A stretch of 64,000 nt of DNA, taken from assembly GCF_010183535.1 (NCBI RefSeq), contig NC_071331.1, positions 6,758,001-6,822,000 on the forward strand, written 5' to 3'. The notes under the pieces were generated by a model. It saw only the letters and a list, made by a program, of their open reading frames with translations. It was not told where the DNA came from and did no database searches. The stretch comes from Caenorhabditis remanei (Eukaryota; Nematoda; Chromadorea; Rhabditida; Rhabditidae). Positions 26,856 through 38,448 of this stretch are shown here, in pieces (position 1 is the stretch's first letter; each line of letters opens with the position of its first letter). A program made the translations under genes and the position numbers.

Positions 26856-29800
26856 ATGTCCCAAGAATCGACGTCAACCGCCGCGCCGAACACCACCGGC
26901 ACGTCATCCAAAAATTCGTGTCTTTTTCTCGATTTTTTGATCTCCGTACCGCCGAAAGAGCGCCAACGAATGCTTCAGAAGCCGTCGTGTTGTAGGGGAA
27001 TTCTGATGGAATTTCAGAGAGAAAATTTGGAAAATTTCAGGTTTTTTCATCTATCGAATGCTTCCACCCATTGCTCAACAAGTCACGATTCAGTTGATTT
27101 GGAAGGGAAGCTTTCCGTAAGGAAATGAATTTTTTTTTGGTTTTTGGAGTGAAAAATGGGGATTTTTGACTGAAAATAGCCAGAAAAATAGGTTTTTGAG
27201 TGAAAATTGGGAAGTTTTAAACCGAAAATTGCTGAAAAATAGGTTAAAATTCAAGAAAAATTGATTTTTTGACTGAAAAATGTTACTTTTGAGTGAAAAA
27301 TAAAGGTTTTGAAGCAGGAAAAGTGATTTTTGACTGAAAATTCAAGTTTTCTGAGTGAAAATAGCCAAAACATCATCAAAAATGATCGAAATCCGGGTTT
27401 TTAAGTGAAAAATTGATGCAAATTTCAGAAAAATCCTTCGAAAATTGATTTTTTGACAGAAAATGACGAAAATTTTGAAATTTTGGTCTTAAAATTAGTG
27501 AAAAATTGGTTAAAACCAGCCGTAAAGCACTTTTCGTAGTGAAAAATGCAGTTTTTGAGAGAAAAATAACTGGAAAATGGGTAAAAACACCAAATTTTAA
27601 CAATAAAATTGAGTTTTCAGGCTTAAAATCAGTGAAAATTGGTTAAAAACACCCGAAAATTAATAAAAATTTGAGAAAACTCACATTTTAAGCACTTTTC
27701 GTATTGAAAAATGCAGTTTTTAAGTGAAATATAGTGAATTTTTGACTGAAAATATCTGAAAAATAGCTGAAAAATCCCCCATTTTTTCCAGAAAAGCCGA
27801 CGATCTGGAAGTGACGAAATCGATTGAAGATCAAGTGAAATTGTTGGAAGATTTGGGAATTGTTACCAAACAGGCAAACGGAAAATATCTCATTGATGTG
27901 GGTAAAAGGCTGAAAATGTGAAAAAAAACGACAGATTTTGAGCCAAAAAAGGGGCGTGGCCTATTCGATTTTCTCATTTTCAGAATGACTATAAACGATC
28001 GTATATGTATGCGGCGATGCTCGGCGCGGCGAGCATTTCATCACTCGTTTTGGAGACGAATGACGAGAAACGAAGAGGAAAAGAGGTGGAGAAGAAGGCG
28101 GTGGAGAGATGGGATTGTATATTGAGGTATACTGGCTGGAAATTGAGAATTTTCGAGTCAGATAAAGCTGAAAATCGATAAAATTTGAGTCAGAAAAAGC
28201 TGAAAATTTAGAAATTTTTATTCGGAAAATCGGAAATTCGAAAATTGTTGAGTTAGAAAATGCTGAAAATCTAGATTTTTTGAGTCGGAAAAACTGAAAA
28301 TCGGAAGAATTTTCGAGTCAGAAAAGCTGAAATTCCAGAATTTTTGAGTCAGAAATTCTGGACATGGAGAATTTTTTAGTGAAAAAAAAGCTGAAAATCG
28401 AGAATTTTTTAATCGGAAATGCTGAAAATCGGAAGAATTTTTGAGTCTAAAAAAGCTGAAAATCGGGGAAATTTGGGTCGGAAATGCTGAAAATCTAGAA
28501 AATTTTAGTTTGAAAAAGCTGAGAATCGAGAGAATTTGAGTCGAAAAAAGCTGAAAGTTGAGAAAATTCGAGTCAGATAAAGCTGAAATTCGAGTTTTTT
28601 TGAGTCTGAAAATCAGAAAATCAAGAATTTTTGATTCCGAAAAACCTGAAAGTTCGAGAATTTTTGAGTCAGAAAAGGCTGAAAACTGAGAATTTTTGAA
28701 TCATAAAAGCTGAAATTCAAGAATTTTTGAGCTGGAGAAAGCTGAAAACTGAGAATTTTTGAGTCAAAAAAAGCTGAAATTCAAGAATTTTTGAGCTGGA
28801 AAAAGCTGAAAACTGAGAATTTTTAAGTCAAAAAAAGCTGAAATTCAAGAATTTTTGAGCTGGAAAAAGCTGAAAACGGAGAATTTTTGAGTCAAAAAAA
28901 GCTGAAATTCAAGAATTTTTGAGCTGGAAAAAGCTGAAAACTGAGAATTTTTGAGTCAAAAAAAGCTGAAATTCAAGAATTTTTGAGCTGGAAAAAGCTG
29001 AAAACTGAGAATTTTTGAGTCAAAAAAAGCTGAAATTCAAGAATTTTTGAGCTGGAAAAAGCTGAAAACGGAGAATTTTTGAGTCAAAAAAAGCTGAAAT
29101 TCAAGAATTTTTGAGCTGGAAAAAGCTGAAAACTGAGAATTTTTGAGTCAAAAAAAGCTGAAATTCAAGAATTTTTGAGCTGGAAAAAGCTGAAAACGGA
29201 GAATTTTTGAGTCAAAAAAAGCTGAAATTCAAGAATTTTTGAGCTGGAAAAAGCTGAAAACTGAGAATTTTTGAATCAGAAAAGCTGGAAGTCGAGAATT
29301 CTTTTATTCAGATTTTCTCTATAAGAACGTTCCAGAAGTCGCTTCGAGACCAGAATTTTGGGATTTTCAGCTCAAAATTTCTCTATTTTCCGCTTTTTTG
29401 ACTCAAAAACTCTCGATTTTCAATATTTTTGACTCAAAAAAACTCAAAATTCTCTTCCAGATACCTTGCGCTCCCATCGGAAGAAAACACTCAAGCGGTG
29501 TCTGAAACGACTCGAAACCTGTTCAAAAAGGCGAATTTCACGAGTGGAGACTCTCGAATCGAAATCACAACGTCCGGATTTCAATTCCTTCTTCTGAGTC
29601 CAGTGAAACAAATGTGGACATATGTGATCGAGTATTTGAAGTTGGAAATGAGTCAGGGACAAGATATTGTTGAAGTGATTGAACCACTCATTCAGATTGT
29701 TCTTTTAGCTAATCGAGGTACTGTAGTTGATGATGATGAGAGAGTTGGGGATGGTGGTGGAGGGGGACATCCGGATGGATAGACAGACAGAATTGTCGAG

Positions 29801-32648
29801 AAAATTCGGATGATAGACATCCGGACATACAGATGCACTGACAGACAACACTAGCTGAGATTGCTATTCTGGACATCCGGATCAGGGCTGTGCGAAAAAA
29901 AGTTTCCGAACAACTTTTTTTTCGAAATCTTGGTACCGAAAAAACCGAAAAACTTTTCTTTTTCGAAAACTTCGGACCGAAAAAAATCGAAAAACTTTTT
30001 TTTTTGAAAAATTTTGACCGAAAAATTCGAAAAAAAAAGTTTCCAGAAAACTGTCTGAAAAATGTGTTTTTCGGGCCAAAAATCTTGAATTTGTGTGAAA
30101 ACTGTAAGTATTTCGAAGAAAGACTGATAGAAACCTGTTTTTGAGTACAGAATTTCAGGAAAAATCGAAAAATCACTATTTTTGTAACTTTAATTTTGAA
30201 ATTTCAGGAGTAATTTCCAAAATTTTTCGAACGGTTTTTTCGAAAATGATCCGAAAATTTTTCGTCCGAAAAATTTTTTCGAAAAAATTTTTCGCCGTAA
30301 AGTTTTTTCGGAAAATTTGGCCCGAAAAATTTTTCGCCCCAAAATTTTTCGAAAACCACCAAAAAAACCGAAAAAATTTTTCGCACAGCCCTGATTCGGA
30401 TGAGCAGACACACAGACAGACATTCTGTGAAAACGGAATGTCTGTCCGGCTGAAAATTACTATTAAAAAACACTTGTAAAAATTGGATTTTTTTAATTTA
30501 AAAAAGTCGAAAATAAGATTTTTTCTATATGTAGGTTTTGTCCGGATGTCCAAAAGTCTGTCTGTGTATCGGGATGTCCTTCTGTCCAATTTTAAGACGA
30601 TTTTCCAATTTTCGGCTTCTCAGAATGTCGAAAAAAAATTTTTGGAAAAGCTAATTCTCACCTCGTCCCAGTTCAAGTTGCAGGATTCAAAGCAGAAAAG
30701 GAATGCTATCAAATCGATCCGTCATGGAGTATCCCACAACAAGAACTTCTCAATCATTTGAGAGAATTGGGTGTGATATTCATCAGAAAACGAAAAGACG
30801 GCGTCTTCTTTCTCACACATCTTCTGACACATCTGGCGACGAACGAAACGATTGACGACACGTCGGCTGAGAAAGTTTCCAATGGAAAAGTGATTGTTGA
30901 GACAAATTTCAGAGTGTATGCATACACTTCGTCACTTCTTCAATTGGCTATCATCGCATTGTTCACCGAAATGACTTATAGGTATGGACAAAAATTTTAA
31001 AAATTCCAGCAAGCTCCGCCCACTTTTTGCAAAAGTGCCGCACGCTTCATCACTTTCTGGCCGATTTTCCACTATTTTCTCCTATTTTAACACCAAAATT
31101 TATCGTGAATTGAAAAACAGAAACCCTTACAAAAAATTTCAGCAAGCTCCGCCCACTTCTGCATAAAAAGGGGCGGAGCTAGTCTCCGCCCATTTTTTGC
31201 AAAAATCCCGCATATTTTTCGATTTTCATAAGTTTTTGAGCGATTTTCGGCAATTTTCTTCTTTTTTAACTCCAAATTTCATCGAAAACTAAAAAAAGGA
31301 ACACTTTTAGAATGTTCCATTAGGGTCCGCCCACTTTTTGCAATCTTGCCGCACAATTTTTTTCATTTTTTGATTTTCACGGATTTTGACCGATTTTCGA
31401 CAATTTTTCCCAATTTGAACCAGGGTTGGGAAATTCCGGGCTGGCCCGGTCGGCCCGGATTCAAAAAATGTGCACCATTTTTTCACAAATTTCTGCAAAA
31501 TTTTCATTTTAAAAAAGTCAAAATTTCTCGTACGCTAATGTTTTTACCGATATTCTAAAACACAGTCGAAAAATCCACTTTTTTGCAAAAAAAATCAAAA
31601 AAAAATTCAAGATTTTTTCAAAAAATTTCAAATTTCTACAGGAGCCGGGCCGACCGGGCCGGGCCGGGCCGAGGAAAATTTCTCAGTCGGCCGGGCCCGG
31701 CCCGGCCAGGAATTTCCCAACCCTGATTTGAACACCAAAAATTCATCGCAAATTGAAAAAAGATACACTTCCAGAAATTTCCAGCAAGCTCCGTGAATTT
31801 CCTGTAGGCTCCGCCCATTTTTGCAAAAGTGCCGCATACTTGTCGATTTTCATCGTTTTCGATCGATTTTTGCCTGTTTTCACCTATTTTTACACCAAAC
31901 TTCATCGAAAATTGGAAAAAAAACATACATTTCCAGAAATTTTCATTAAGCTCCTCCCACTTTTGCAACAGTGCCGCATACTTTCGATTTCCCTTGATTT
32001 TGAGAGTTTTTTTTCTTGATTTTAAGATTAAAAACGCAAATATTATGACATTTTGCAATCTTGCGTGTTATTTCTGGGGTTCGAGATTGAAAAAATAAAA
32101 CTGTGCGGCATTTTTGCAAATAAAAGGGCGGAGCTTTCCACTTCACAGCCTGCAAACCCTTAAAATTGGGAAAAATCTATGAAAATCAAAGTCTATTAAA
32201 AAAAATATAGCAATAAGAGGGTCCAACAATCCCAAAATTTCCTTCCAGATTTCAAGACATGTCTGTCGGAATGATCACCCGTGAATCAGTGCGTGGCGCC
32301 CTTCAACACGGAATCACCGCCGCCCAAATCATCTCATTCCTCCGTGCCAACGCCCACCCGCAATGCATTGCCACGTCGGGCGCCATCAATTGTCTCCCGA
32401 TAACAGTCGCCGATCAAATCCGTCTTTGGGAGGATGAGAGACGTCGAATGGACCTAAAAGACGCGTATATTTACTCGCATTTCGAGTCGGAAGACGAGTT
32501 TCAAGGAGTCTGTGATTATGCTCAGGAGCGGGGAATACTGCTATGGGCCAATGCTCAACAGAAGTTGGTTATTGTGAATGAGGAGGGACACGAATACGTT
32601 CGACAATGGTATAAGAGGTCGAAAGGGGGAGAGACTTCTACTTCGTGA
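26856..32648 (+). CDS. gtf-2H4: TFIIH core subunit p52 (GTF2H4/Tfb2 family)
   Basis: Seven exons (26856-26991, 27041-27116, 27792-27897, 27984-28126, 29461-29717, 30672-30981, 32249-32648) give 475 residues, against about 460 in human p52. The order of conserved blocks matches the family: FLDFLISVPPKERQRML near the start, MLPPIAQQVTIQLIWKG, SGFQFLLLSPVKQMW, LLNHLRELGVIFIRKRK, VETNFRVYAYTSS, and the C-terminal MITRESVRGALQHGITAAQI...DQIRLWEDERRR, which binds p8/TFB5. p52 anchors and stimulates the XPB translocase in transcription initiation and nucleotide-excision repair. The gene lies just downstream of CNOT11 and is probably co-transcribed. Introns 4-6 carry a minisatellite and two MITEs. 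The symbol follows C. elegans usage. Confidence 0.95.
28670..29290. repeat. 64-65-bp minisatellite in p52 intron 4
   Basis: About nine units of GAATTTTTGAGTCAAAAAAA plus GCTGAAATTCAAG and TTTTTGAGCTGG. Units at about 28792-29250 are almost identical; the upstream part from 28140 is a looser version of the same words. The array ends 170 bp before exon 5. Confidence 0.85.
29883..30393. mobile_element. 511-bp hAT-like MITE, CGAAAAATTTTT family
   Basis: The ends CAGGGCTGTGCGAAAAA / TTTTTCGCACAGCCCTG are perfect inverted repeats. The interior is made of CCGAAAAACTTTTTTCG-like palindromic words. The flanks ATCCGGAT (29875-29882) and ATTCGGAT (30394-30401) match at 7 of 8 positions. It sits in intron 5 of the p52 gene. 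Confidence 0.9.
31421..31725. mobile_element. 305-bp hAT-like MITE, GGCCCGG core with CAGGGTTGGG ends
   Basis: CAGGGTTGGGAAATTCC / GGAATTTCCCAACCCTG terminal repeats, GGCCCGG blocks inside both ends and an AT-rich core. A perfect 8-bp duplication, ATTTGAAC (31413-31420 and 31726-31733), flanks it. It sits in p52 intron 6. Confidence 0.93.
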
Positions 32649-33143
32649 ATGGATGGAAGATCTCGATTATTTCACTTTTTATTCGATTTTTGTTTTATTT
32701 CATGTTGGGATATCAAGTTTAAGAGTGAATGATTACATACACAAGTATATGAGGATGTAGACATTTTTCGCTTAAAAACCGCTCATTTGAAAAATTTAAC
32801 TGCGTATCCTTCGTCCACGTTATAAGGAGGCGCTTTTGCTGAGCGGCGACTCAACTTCCAAGTCGTCATATTCAAAATGAGTGCAAACTATAATCTTGAT
32901 ATTGACTCAAATGATAAAAATCTCATAACATCATAAAAAGGGATTAACTAATTAACTTCACATTCACCTCGTGAGATTAGATCTACAATACAGGGACAGA
33001 TGTTCTCGTTATGTCCCCTGTCACTTATGGCAATGAGTGCTAACGGTTTGAATAGTCCGACATTCTCATTCTCATTTGTCTTTTTTTCTTGTTTTTGTTT
33101 GTATTGTCCATAATTCTAACAACTTTTTCTTTATTTCTTCATG
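32649..33143. other. p52 3' flank, nothing recognised
   Basis: AT-rich, no exon supported and no clear repeat. It should contain the 3' UTR and poly(A) site of the p52 gene. Confidence 0.4.
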
Positions 33144-33145
33144 TA

Positions 33146-33638
33146 CAGTGCCGATCAAAATGTTATGGACTTTGGCCGTTTTCAGTTGAAATTGCCCTAC
33201 TTTGAAAGAGCGGTATCACTAATTATCCCACCAGGTAAATTTTTGATGGATCATACAGATCAAAAGAAGAGCTTCATTTTTGTAGTTGACAACTTTTTTG
33301 TACGGACACTTCCTAGAGAGTTATGGTCATTTTTAGATAATAGCTCAAAAATCGCACTATTTTGCACTGAAATTAGTCAGTTTTTCTCTCAAATCTACCT
33401 ATTTCAGAGCAAAATAGATTGATTTTCGAGCTGTCCCCTTAAAATGACCGTAACTCTCTAGGGATTAACCGTAGAAAAAAGTTGTCAACTACAAAAATGG
33501 AGCTCTACTTTTGATTTGTATGATCCATCAAAAATTTTACTTGGTGGGATAATTAGTGATACCGTAAGACCTTCTTAAAATTGGACAGTTTCAACTGAAA
33601 ACCGAAGGTCGAAGTTCTTAGAATTATGGTCATTACTG
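33146..33638. mobile_element. Tc1-like palindromic MITE
   Basis: The left end TACAGTGCCGATCAAAA resembles the Tc1 terminus (TACAGTGCTGGCCAAAAA); the right end in reverse reads TACAGTAATGACC. TA dinucleotides flank both ends (33144-33145, 33639-33640). Arms of about 190 bp are inverted copies of each other (TTGATGGATCATACA against TGTATGATCCATCAA; TTGTAGTTGACAAC against GTTGTCAACTACAA). There is no coding capacity. Confidence 0.8.
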
Positions 33639-33874
33639 TAGTCAGGGTGGAGCGGAATTCCTTCATTCGATTTCCGTCTTTTGAATATTTTTGTCAGTGT
33701 AAAAATTTTGTCAGTGTAAAATGTTCAGAAAATTTTTGAATATTTTACACTGACAATTTTCTGAATTTTGCTGGTTTTTGATGAAAATTTGTACAAAAAC
33801 AACGCCTGAATTCGTTTTCAGTGATGATTACAAAATTTTACTTCCGTATTCAATATATTTGCACGGCACACTTC

Positions 33875-33968
33875 TTACAAATACGCTCTACCGAAACCTA
33901 AGAAAATTGCGCGCGAAATTGAGAGACTCAGAGAAAGTGAGCGCAGTTGTAAGAACGTGGCCGAGCTA
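33875..33968. mobile_element. Relic of the CGCTCTACCGAAA MITE family
   Basis: Contains CTTACAAATACGCTCTACCG, an internal AATTGAGAGACT shared with 17265-17402, and ends in GCGCAGTTGTAAGAACGTGG. It lies 70 bp upstream of the HMG-box gene start, so it may form part of its promoter or 5' UTR. Confidence 0.6.
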
Positions 33969-34040
33969 ATAGTTCTTCACTCCATTCAAATTTCCGAAAT
34001 TCCAAAAAACATACAATTATTTTCTCAGACCTTCAATAAA

Positions 34041-35203
34041 ATGGACCAAGAACCAGAATTCATCGAAGCTCCCAAAAGCGCCTACCTGCTTTATTGTGAC
34101 GCTAAACGCCCAAATATTCGTCGAGAAAATCCGTACTTAAGGAATAATGAAGTCAACAAAATAATATCATCCCAATGGAAGCGTGCGACGTCTCACGAGA
34201 AATTGCCATTCGTTACGGAAGCGAAACGGCTGAAATCTATCCAGAAGAAGTATTTCGGTGAGATCCAGAAACCATTCAATGCGTATCTCATATGGATAAA
34301 TGAGCAACGAAAAGAGCTCAAGAATCAAGAAAAAGAAAAAGCGCAGAGTAAAACTATTGTGTCTGAATTGGCAGCGAAATGGAAGACAATGACAATGGAT
34401 GAAAAACTACCGTATTTGGAGCAAGAGAGGATTCAAAAAGAGGAATATCAGAAGGCAGTGAATCAAATCAAAACTGATCTCAACTTGAAGTATCGAGCGA
34501 AACCTGGCAGGAACCAGCCGAGAAATTCCTATATGATTTTCTATAAAATGAAAAAAGAGGAGAGTGGGAAAGTGAACAAAGCGTTGGTTGAGGAATGGAG
34601 AAAAATCTGGAAAAATATGAATGATGAAGAGAAGAAGCCGTTTAGAGAGGAGGCGGAGAAAGGGAAAGCTAAGGTGAGATTTATTGATTTTTTGTATTCT
34701 TACAACCGCGCTCCACCGCAAACGAGAAAGTATCGGCGAGCACCGACACAGGTTTACACAGTTTTTGGTATATTTTTGCTGTTTTTCAATAATTTACAAA
34801 CAATTTCTCAAAAATAGCAAAAAAAGACCAAAAACTGTGAAAACCTGTGTCGGTTTTGGTCGATACTCTCTCGTTTGCTGTGGAGCGCTGCTGTAAATAC
34901 TGTGCCGATCTAATATTTCATCACAATAAGTATTTTCAGACAGAGATCTCGAATCCGGAAGACGCAATTCAAGAACATGATGAAGAGAGCGACTCGTCTC
35001 TTTCAAATCCACTCTCTCCAATATCTGAGGCTCACTCGAAAAGCGGGAATCCGTCACGATCTTCCTCTCTCGAACCATTAGACTACTTTTCTGAAATTGT
35101 GGTGTTGGACAATGACGAACAGAAGAGTCTTGAAAATATCGAGCCAACATTGAAAATTTCTGAAAACTTTCCATGGGAACTTGCTTTGAAAAGTATTCTT
35201 TAA
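34041..35203 (+). CDS. Three-HMG-box protein
   Basis: Two exons (34041-34673, 34940-35203) give 298 residues. Three HMG-box-like segments follow each other: about residues 8-70 (PKSAYLLYCDAKRP, ending PFVTEAKRLK), 74-140 (KPFNAYLIWINEQRK, LAAKWKTMTMDEKLPYLE) and 155-211 (PRNSYMIFYKMKKEE, WKNMNDEEKKPF). Each keeps the family's aromatic residue near its start, a central W, and the K-x-P-[FY] turn. The tail from exon 2 is acidic and Ser-rich (EHDEESDSSLSNPLSP), as in many HMGB-type proteins. It should be a nuclear or mitochondrial DNA-bending protein; three boxes are uncommon (UBF has more, TFAM has two). TTTTCTCAG 10 nt before the ATG is a likely trans-splice acceptor. The only intron is largely a MITE. 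Confidence 0.85.
34698..34915. mobile_element. MITE that makes up most of the HMG-box gene intron
   Basis: Arms of about 95 bp are inverted copies: TTACAACCGCGCTCCACCG against the complement of GGAGCGCTGCTGTAA, then CGAGAAAGTATCG against CGATACTCTCTCG, and an inner pair around ACACAGGTTT and AAACTGTG. It belongs with 17265-17402. It fills about 218 of 266 intron bases and does not touch either splice site. Confidence 0.8.
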
Positions 35204-35223
35204 ATAGGTTTTGTGTGAATTGA

Positions 35224-35229
35224 AATAAA
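35224..35229 (+). terminator. Poly(A) signal of the HMG-box gene
   Basis: AATAAA begins 21 nt after the stop codon. Confidence 0.7.
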
Positions 35230-35780
35230 GTTTCAATGAGGCTACTTATCGTTAAGATTAAAAATTTAGCCTCACTTAGAAAATAGCATTCCCTGGAAAT
35301 TGACCAACTTTGAGAGAACTATGTATATCGGGCTACTAAGTTATGACATCCGGTTGTATTTCAGATACACACAAAACTGTGAATTTCAGATCGAGCAGTA
35401 ATATGAATCCGGCTTGGAATAGTCGATTGATATAATGGAGGAACGTGTTGTTTGTAGGGATCTTTTAGTTGGAGTAGCACTCACATTTTCTTTTTTAGTC
35501 TACTCCCCTCGAGTAGTCTATTCCGCCTGAAGTAGATTACTCAAAGAGAAAAAGAGTCAGACAGAAATACAATTACTTTCCCTTTCAATGATTTGTGTAT
35601 ACTTTGTTTTTTCAATAAGTTAAACTACCTTATCGATAGCGGGAGGATAAAAATACTTATTTTTATTTTGAATTCAGCGTGAAGTAGTGCCAACAATACG
35701 GAAATGTCGTTGAAATCAACTCATGAATAAAATAGAAATAACGAAGATTCGCCATCCTTCCAACAGAAAATTAGTCCTTC
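35230..35780. other. Intergenic, nothing coding seen
   Basis: Contains a short inverted arrangement of TCTACTCCCCTCGAGTAG near 35500 but no supported exon. Confidence 0.4.
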
Positions 35781-36250
35781 AGATCGTTGAAACTTCGGGA
35801 CGTTGACATATCGACGAAATCTGTAAAGATAACTTTTCGCGGAGAAGAATAAAGCCGTTCTGAGAAGAAACTAACCGCAGAAAAACGAAGATAACGGAAA
35901 CTGACATGTGGATGCTCCGGATAAATTCTGATTTCTAATTTTTGTTGTTGAATCTTGGGGCGATCTGTAAAAAGATAGGCGGAGAAGAATTTTCTGAACT
36001 TTTGTTCGACTAACCGCATATGATTCCTTCGTTATCGATTTTGTCAAACAGTGCTTGTCTCACGTCCCTTCTCGAAAGCCAAATCCGCTGAAATTATGCG
36101 TCTTCGTGACGTCGACTGACGAAATCTGTAACAAAAACGTTCGGCGGAGAAGAATTCACCCGTTCTGAGAAGAAACTAACCGCAAAAAATAAAAATCAAT
36201 CGACAGAAACGGGAGATCAATGACGATGACGACGACGATGAAGATTTGAG
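35781..36250 (-). other. Possible exons separated by three near-identical short introns
   Basis: On the minus strand three GT-AG introns (36126-36180, 35965-36014, 35821-35875; 55, 50 and 55 nt) share the start GTTAGT, the internal word ATTCTTCTCCGC and a TTACAG end; introns 1 and 3 share their first 21 nt. Between them, exon-like segments read RIWLSRRDVRQALFDKIDN and PKIQQQKLEIRIYPEHP. A full frame with a start codon cannot be assembled: with all three introns removed the upstream exon runs into a stop unless an extra acceptor near 36090 is used. It is either a small unrecognised gene or its remnant. Confidence 0.35.
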
Positions 36251-37000
36251 TTACCTGAAAGCGAAAAAATCGATAAAATTGCCATAAAAGTGATAAAATA
36301 TGACGGCGATTGTCAAATAAACAAGAAAAAGCAAGTATAAACGAGTAAAAAAACCAAAAAAAGGTTGAAAATCGATAAAAATCGCTCAAAAATTAATTAG
36401 GGGAAAATAAATTAATTTAAATTCTCAAAAATACTACTGTAGCACTCGTTGTCAGCTGTGTCCGAGTGACCGCATTTTCGTGTCGAGACCCTGAACTTTG
36501 TTTTTTTGTTTGTTTTCGTTTTATAATAAATACCTAAAATCATTTTTGTTTTATAATACCTAAATTCGGGTTGAATTTTTGATTTTTTTTTTCCTTTTTC
36601 TCGGTTTTAATGATTGAAGAATGCATTTTGAACTATTTTTCGATGAAAAATTCAAGAAATTTCCCGACTAACTTTCGAAAAAACTTCTCGAGTAACTTTT
36701 CGAATATTTTCGAAGAAAAAATCCGGGGTTTTCGGAAATTTCTGAACCTCCTAGAATGTTTTCGCAATTTTTCGAAATTTTTTTCGAACGATTCACGATG
36801 AATTTTCGAAAAATATTCAAATTTTTTTTACTTCTCATGTTTCTCTCGGTGATTTTTTTTTCGGAACTTCCTCTTACACTATCAATTTATAAACTTTTAA
36901 TTTTACATTATCACCGAAAATTGTTTCTTGATTTCAGGAGTCTAAGGGCTAGCCCCGACACCGCACACCAACACCAAGCTCCACACCAAAAAAACAAAAA
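36251..37000. other. 5' flank of the 260-aa gene
   Basis: Mostly AT-rich and low in complexity. A TTGATTTCAG acceptor at 36938 is the probable spliced-leader or 5'-UTR acceptor for the gene starting at 37001. Nothing else is supported. Confidence 0.4.
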
Positions 37001-38081
37001 ATGATAACAAATACCTTCGAAGATCCGTTGAGAGAGCTTCACCGCCGCTTTCCCCTCCAGTGCGACGGCCACAGCAACCTAAATAACATCATGCGGTTCC
37101 GGGAAAAATGTGGTTTCCCCTTGCGTCAGATGGTTTTAGAGAAACCCCATAAGCGGTTTCGGAAGGACGAGACGCCGTTGGAATGGTTTGCACCACTATC
37201 TGTGCTCGATCAAAAATCGTGCGACTTTGGAGTATACGTTGTTAATCATTATGGGTGCGTTGCTCTTTATATACAACTTTCATTATTTGATTTACAGAAA
37301 CAATTGGTTCACCGCTGTCCCAAAAATCAAGCTTGTCGCTGCTAAGCCGCTGAGAGCTCTTGAAAAGATTCAGCTGCAGCATGGATCGATTGATCGTCTA
37401 AACCGAACGTTTGTTAACGAGAACAACGAAACGCTGGAGTGTTCTCATCTAAACAGTCTAAGAATTGGAGATATAATCCAAGTCTTTGATGTTGTTGAAA
37501 CCAAGATTAAAGATGATTGGATTCCTACTGTCAAGGAATATGCTATTATCGAACGCCGTCTTACAGTGAGTTGAAATTTTGCCACAAATCATGATAGTTT
37601 TTATTCATCCGATCTGCTAAGATTTAACTCATTTCGAGACCGAATTTGACAACCCAGAAATCAATTTTCTGTGACTTCTATCTTGATTTATACACCTCAT
37701 TGGTTGAAAACAGTGGGATAATCATTTACTCGTCAAATCCGACCTTGAAATTAATTAAATTTTTTTCAGTCACGTGAAAGTGGTGCATCTACAGGCGAAC
37801 CAAAAGCCCCAAACACGAGAATCACTCAAGCGCCAGTGGCACCAGTCGATGTTGGAATCAAAGACGAAACCAAAGGTAACCTTACACCAGCTATATAACA
37901 AAGTAATAACTGAGTTAATTTTCTAGAGACAACGAGTGACACGGTGACAATTGAGACACGTCGAACTGTGAAGCGTGAAGGAAAAATTCACTTCGAAGAG
38001 GCCACCACTATCTGTTTTCCACGTGTTCTACCGTCAAACGTGCACATCATCAAAGCTCAGATTTTGCCCGTCCCACAATGA
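37001..38081 (+). CDS. Unrecognised 260-aa protein
   Basis: Four exons (37001-37254, 37298-37565, 37770-37875, 37927-38081) with good GT-AG sites join in frame to 260 residues. The first two introns are 43 and 204 nt. The protein is basic at the N-terminus (KPHKRFRKDE) with a WF...WFTAVPKIKL core that looks globular, then a Ser/Pro/Thr-rich linker in exon 3 and a Val/Ile-rich C-terminus (FPRVLPSNVHIIKAQILPVP). No signal peptide, membrane segment or known motif is seen. AAAACAAAAA precedes the ATG. I do not recognise the family; it may be restricted to nematodes. Confidence 0.75.
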
Positions 38082-38164
38082 TCACAAATTCATCATGATT
38101 ATCATCATCGTCGTCGTCGTATTCGACGCATGATGAAACTGTTAAAGAACATTTTTTAAAGTTG

Positions 38165-38170
38165 AATAAA
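38165..38170 (+). terminator. Poly(A) signal of the 260-aa gene
   Basis: AATAAA begins 84 nt after the stop codon. Confidence 0.65.
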
Positions 38171-38234
38171 ATATAATTCGAATGTTCGTACAAAATTCAG
38201 TTCAATTTTTTGAGCAGGGCCGTCAGGTTCATTC

Positions 38235-38448
38235 GTTTTCATCAGTCATTACGGTAATGTTTTCATCAGTCATTACGGTAATGTTTTCATCAGTCATTAC
38301 GGTAATGTTTTCATCAGTCATTACGGTAATGTTTTCATCAGTCATTACGGTAATGTTTTCATCAGTCATTACGGTAATGTTTTCGTAAGTCATTACGGTA
38401 ATGTTTTCGTAAGTCATTACGGTAATGTTTTCATCAGTCATTACGGTA
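38235..38448. repeat. 24-bp minisatellite, nine units
   Basis: GTTTTCATCAGTCATTACGG plus TAAT is repeated nine times; two adjacent units carry CGTAAGT instead of CATCAGT. Because 24 is a multiple of three it stays open on both strands (SSVITVMF one way, NITVMTDE the other), which is not evidence of coding. It lies just beyond the 3' end of the 260-aa gene. Confidence 0.92.

Noticed and set aside
30141..30589. Several Lys/Phe-rich frames on both strands
   Set aside because: Translations of the CGAAAAATTTTT words in the MITE inside p52 intron 5.
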